44,577 nt of DNA from a bacterium (GTDB lineage: Bacteria > Planctomycetota > UBA1135 > GCA-002686595), in contig JAAETM010000398.1 of the NCBI GenBank assembly GCA_024228395.1, forward strand, positions 1 to 44,577, in the 5' to 3' direction. This document shows, piece by piece, positions 42,938 to 44,577 of this stretch. Position 1 is the stretch's first letter. Each line of letters opens with the position of its first letter. The notes beneath the pieces are model-generated. The model was not told the DNA's origin, made no database searches, and saw only the letters and a program-made list of their open reading frames with translations. The translations under genes and the position numbers were made by a program.

Positions 42938-44211
42938 GATCGTGTGGTCCTGCGTTGAATGGCGTAAAGGACAGCACCGCTGAACAGCACGCTGAGCGCG
43001 GGCAGCAATTGGCTTCCCCTGACGAAGACCATGGTACAGGTCAGGCCCAGGGTCGCGAGGAGGAAAAATGCGGGGATCCAAGGATAACCCGGAATCGGCA
43101 GGCGCGCGGGGCCTTCCGTGCGACGCAAGCGCATTAGGCCGATAACGGTGAGGGCGGTGAAGAGGCTCAGGATCCAGCCCAGATTGGTGAGCTGTTGGCG
43201 CAGGCCGGAGGCCCAGAGCACGCCGACGGCCAGGATGACCTGGGTCCAGATGGCGGCGGTGGGGACCTTGCCCGTGAAAGCAAGCTTGCGCGGTAGCAGC
43301 CCGTCGTCCGCCATGCGCGCCATGACGCGTGGGCCGATCATGACCATGGAGGAGACCGAGGTGAGCAGGGCGATGACGAGCACCACTCGCACCAGGTTTT
43401 CGAGGCCAGCGCCACCCAGGTTGCGGGCAGCGATGGCGGCCACGTCCTTTCGACCCGCCAATTGGTCCACGGGAGCGGAGTGCAGGAAGACCCAGTTCAG
43501 GGCCAGATAGAGCGCGGTCACCACAAGCGTCGCGAACAACATGGAACGCGGCAAGGTACGCTTCGGGTCGCGTGCCTCCCCCGCCACGTAGACGGCCCCG
43601 TTCCAACCCGAGTAACTCAGCGAAATCCACATCATGGTGGCGGCGAAGGTGGCGAAGCTGAAGGAACTAGCGACCGGCTCAGGTTGGGGAGCCAACTGGG
43701 CGGCCCCCACGCCGACAAGAACCAAGAGCAAAACAACCTTGATGGTTACGACGCTGTTCTGGACCCAAGTGGCCGGTCCCACGCCACGCGTGTGCAGCAA
43801 ACCCGCAAGCACGATCACGCCACTGCCGATCCAATCGGGCGCGAGTCCTGCGGGCAGCCACGGACCTAAATAAACCTGGGCCGCCTCCGCGGCTAGGGCG
43901 ATGGCCCCGGTGAAACCCGCCCAGATCGAAACCCACCCGGCAAGGAATCCGATGCTGGGGTGCAGGGTGCGGGACAGGAATAGGTACTCGCCCCCGGACT
44001 CGGATAGGCGCGCAGCCAGGGCGCCGTAGCAGAGGGAGCCGGCGATGGCCAAGACCCCGCCCAACAACCAAGCGACCATCACCCACCCGGGCGAGCCCAA
44101 ATCGCCCAGGGCAAAACCAGAGGTTGTGAAGACCCCAGCGCCGATCATATTTGCGGCGACAATCGCACCCAGGGAAGGGGTGCCCAGCCGCCGGCGGGTT
44201 TGATCACTCAC
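42934..44211 (-). CDS. APC-family amino acid permease
   Basis: 425 residues with about twelve transmembrane helices. VAANMIGAGVFTTSGF is the conserved first helix with the substrate-binding GAGVF, and SYSGWNGAVYVAGEARDPKRTLPRS is the conserved helix 6-7 region. VNGVGP-like HTRGVGPATWVQN follows the usual pattern of helix 4-5. It should import an amino acid with protons or exchange. The GTG start overlaps the stop of the upstream methyltransferase gene (GTGA), and its own stop overlaps the hydrolase start, giving a tightly coupled three-gene set. Confidence 0.93.
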   Translation of the reverse strand: MSDQTRRRLGTPSLGAIVAANMIGAGVFTTSGFALGDLGSPGWVMVAWLLGGVLAIAGSLCYGALAARLSESGGEYLFLSRTLHPSIGFLAGWVSIWAGFTGAIALAAEAAQVYLGPWLPAGLAPDWIGSGVIVLAGLLHTRGVGPATWVQNSVVTIKVVLLLVLVGVGAAQLAPQPEPVASSFSFATFAATMMWISLSYSGWNGAVYVAGEARDPKRTLPRSMLFATLVVTALYLALNWVFLHSAPVDQLAGRKDVAAIAARNLGGAGLENLVRVVLVIALLTSVSSMVMIGPRVMARMADDGLLPRKLAFTGKVPTAAIWTQVILAVGVLWASGLRQQLTNLGWILSLFTALTVIGLMRLRRTEGPARLPIPGYPWIPAFFLLATLGLTCTMVFVRGSQLLPALSVLFSGAVLYAIQRRTTRS

Positions 44212-44577
44212 TGTTTCCTAAAGCGGCCGATCCAGTTTTCTTCCACACCTAGAATTTTGATCTCTTCCACCAAACCAAAACCAAAGCTCTCCATCTCAAC
44301 GATCACCTCGCCCTTGCCTGCGCGCACATGCCCCAGGATCCAGTCGCGACTAATGCCGGGAATGCGTTCGAAGTCCACGATCACAACCTCACCCCCCTTG
44401 CGCAATGCGGAGTGCAGGGAGCCCATGGTATTGCGCGGGAATTCGAAGTGGTGGTACACATCACAGATGAATGCGTAGTCCACACTGCCCGGCTCCAGGT
44501 CCACGGAATTCTCGGAACACAACTGGGCTTTGACATTCGTGTGCCCTTCTTCCAGCGCGCGATTCGCCATGTGTTCC
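44208..44577 (-). CDS. SAM-dependent methyltransferase, C-terminal part (runs off right edge)
   Basis: About 123 codons, open to the right edge, so the N-terminal part with the glycine-rich SAM loop is missing. VDYAFICDVYHHFEFP matches the class I motif IV region of UbiE/Methyltransf_11-type enzymes, and LRKGGEVVIVDFERIPG the following strand (LkpGG). The substrate is unknown. Stop overlaps the permease GTG. Confidence 0.85.
   Translation of the reverse strand, partial: EHMANRALEEGHTNVKAQLCSENSVDLEPGSVDYAFICDVYHHFEFPRNTMGSLHSALRKGGEVVIVDFERIPGISRDWILGHVRAGKGEVIVEMESFGFGLVEEIKILGVEENWIGRFRKQ

Noticed and set aside
42938..43630. N-terminal extension of the hydrolase gene
   Set aside because: It lies entirely inside the permease gene in another frame, is rich in Arg/Pro/Gly as shadow frames are, and lacks a start signal.

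Overview
This window reads as a chromosomal segment of a free-living, GC-rich Gram-negative bacterium. The sequence shows many lipoprotein and Sec signal peptides, mostly weak ribosome binding sites, and several GTG or TTG starts. Large exported proteins of unknown function, an AtuA-type operon, a CutC and an ArsC-type selenoprotein together suggest a planctomycete or a similar lineage. That placement is inference with low confidence. I saw no rRNA, tRNA, CRISPR array or recognisable transposase.

Left part (1-11.5 kb): the start of a respiratory nitrate reductase operon on the minus strand (a membrane-anchored dihaem cytochrome c, then narG running off the edge); a minus-strand pair of a quinone-oxidoreductase-like enzyme and a small membrane-anchored protein; a secreted 5'-nucleotidase; a divergent lipoprotein; and two consecutive radical SAM genes, the second being ygiQ. 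Next comes a visibly AT-richer island (about 11.6-14.8 kb) with a type II restriction-modification pair, a decayed second copy of part of ygiQ, an N-terminally truncated PIN-like/PD-(D/E)XK nuclease gene and small unknown genes.

Middle (15-30 kb): an exported carboxypeptidase-regulatory-like protein converges on a DEAD-box RNA helicase across a strong bidirectional terminator. Then, all on the minus strand, come a seven-iron ferredoxin, an aminotransferase/phosphoribosyltransferase pair, a three-gene set of FlhG/MinD-like ATPase, ParA-like ATPase and helix-hairpin-helix protein, a strongly structured candidate RNA, and pyruvate kinase. A plus-strand methionine- and acid-rich exported protein follows.

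Right part (30-44.6 kb): a pyroglutamyl peptidase is followed by an ArsC-like gene with an in-frame TGA in a UxxC motif, read here as selenocysteine. A dense plus-strand run carries AtuA-like large and small proteins, phosphotransacetylase, an FKBP lipoprotein, an Smr protein, a lipoprotein, L-asparaginase and CutC. A second AT-richer island holds an MBOAT/AlgX-like O-acetylation pair. Like the first island, it lies between an intact gene (an alpha/beta hydrolase) and a displaced partial copy of that gene. An amino acid permease and a partial methyltransferase end the window.

The most notable observations are the selenoprotein with its hairpin, two islands with the same intact gene / island / partial copy geometry, the two-ATPase plus HhH operon, and the candidate structured RNA downstream of pyruvate kinase.
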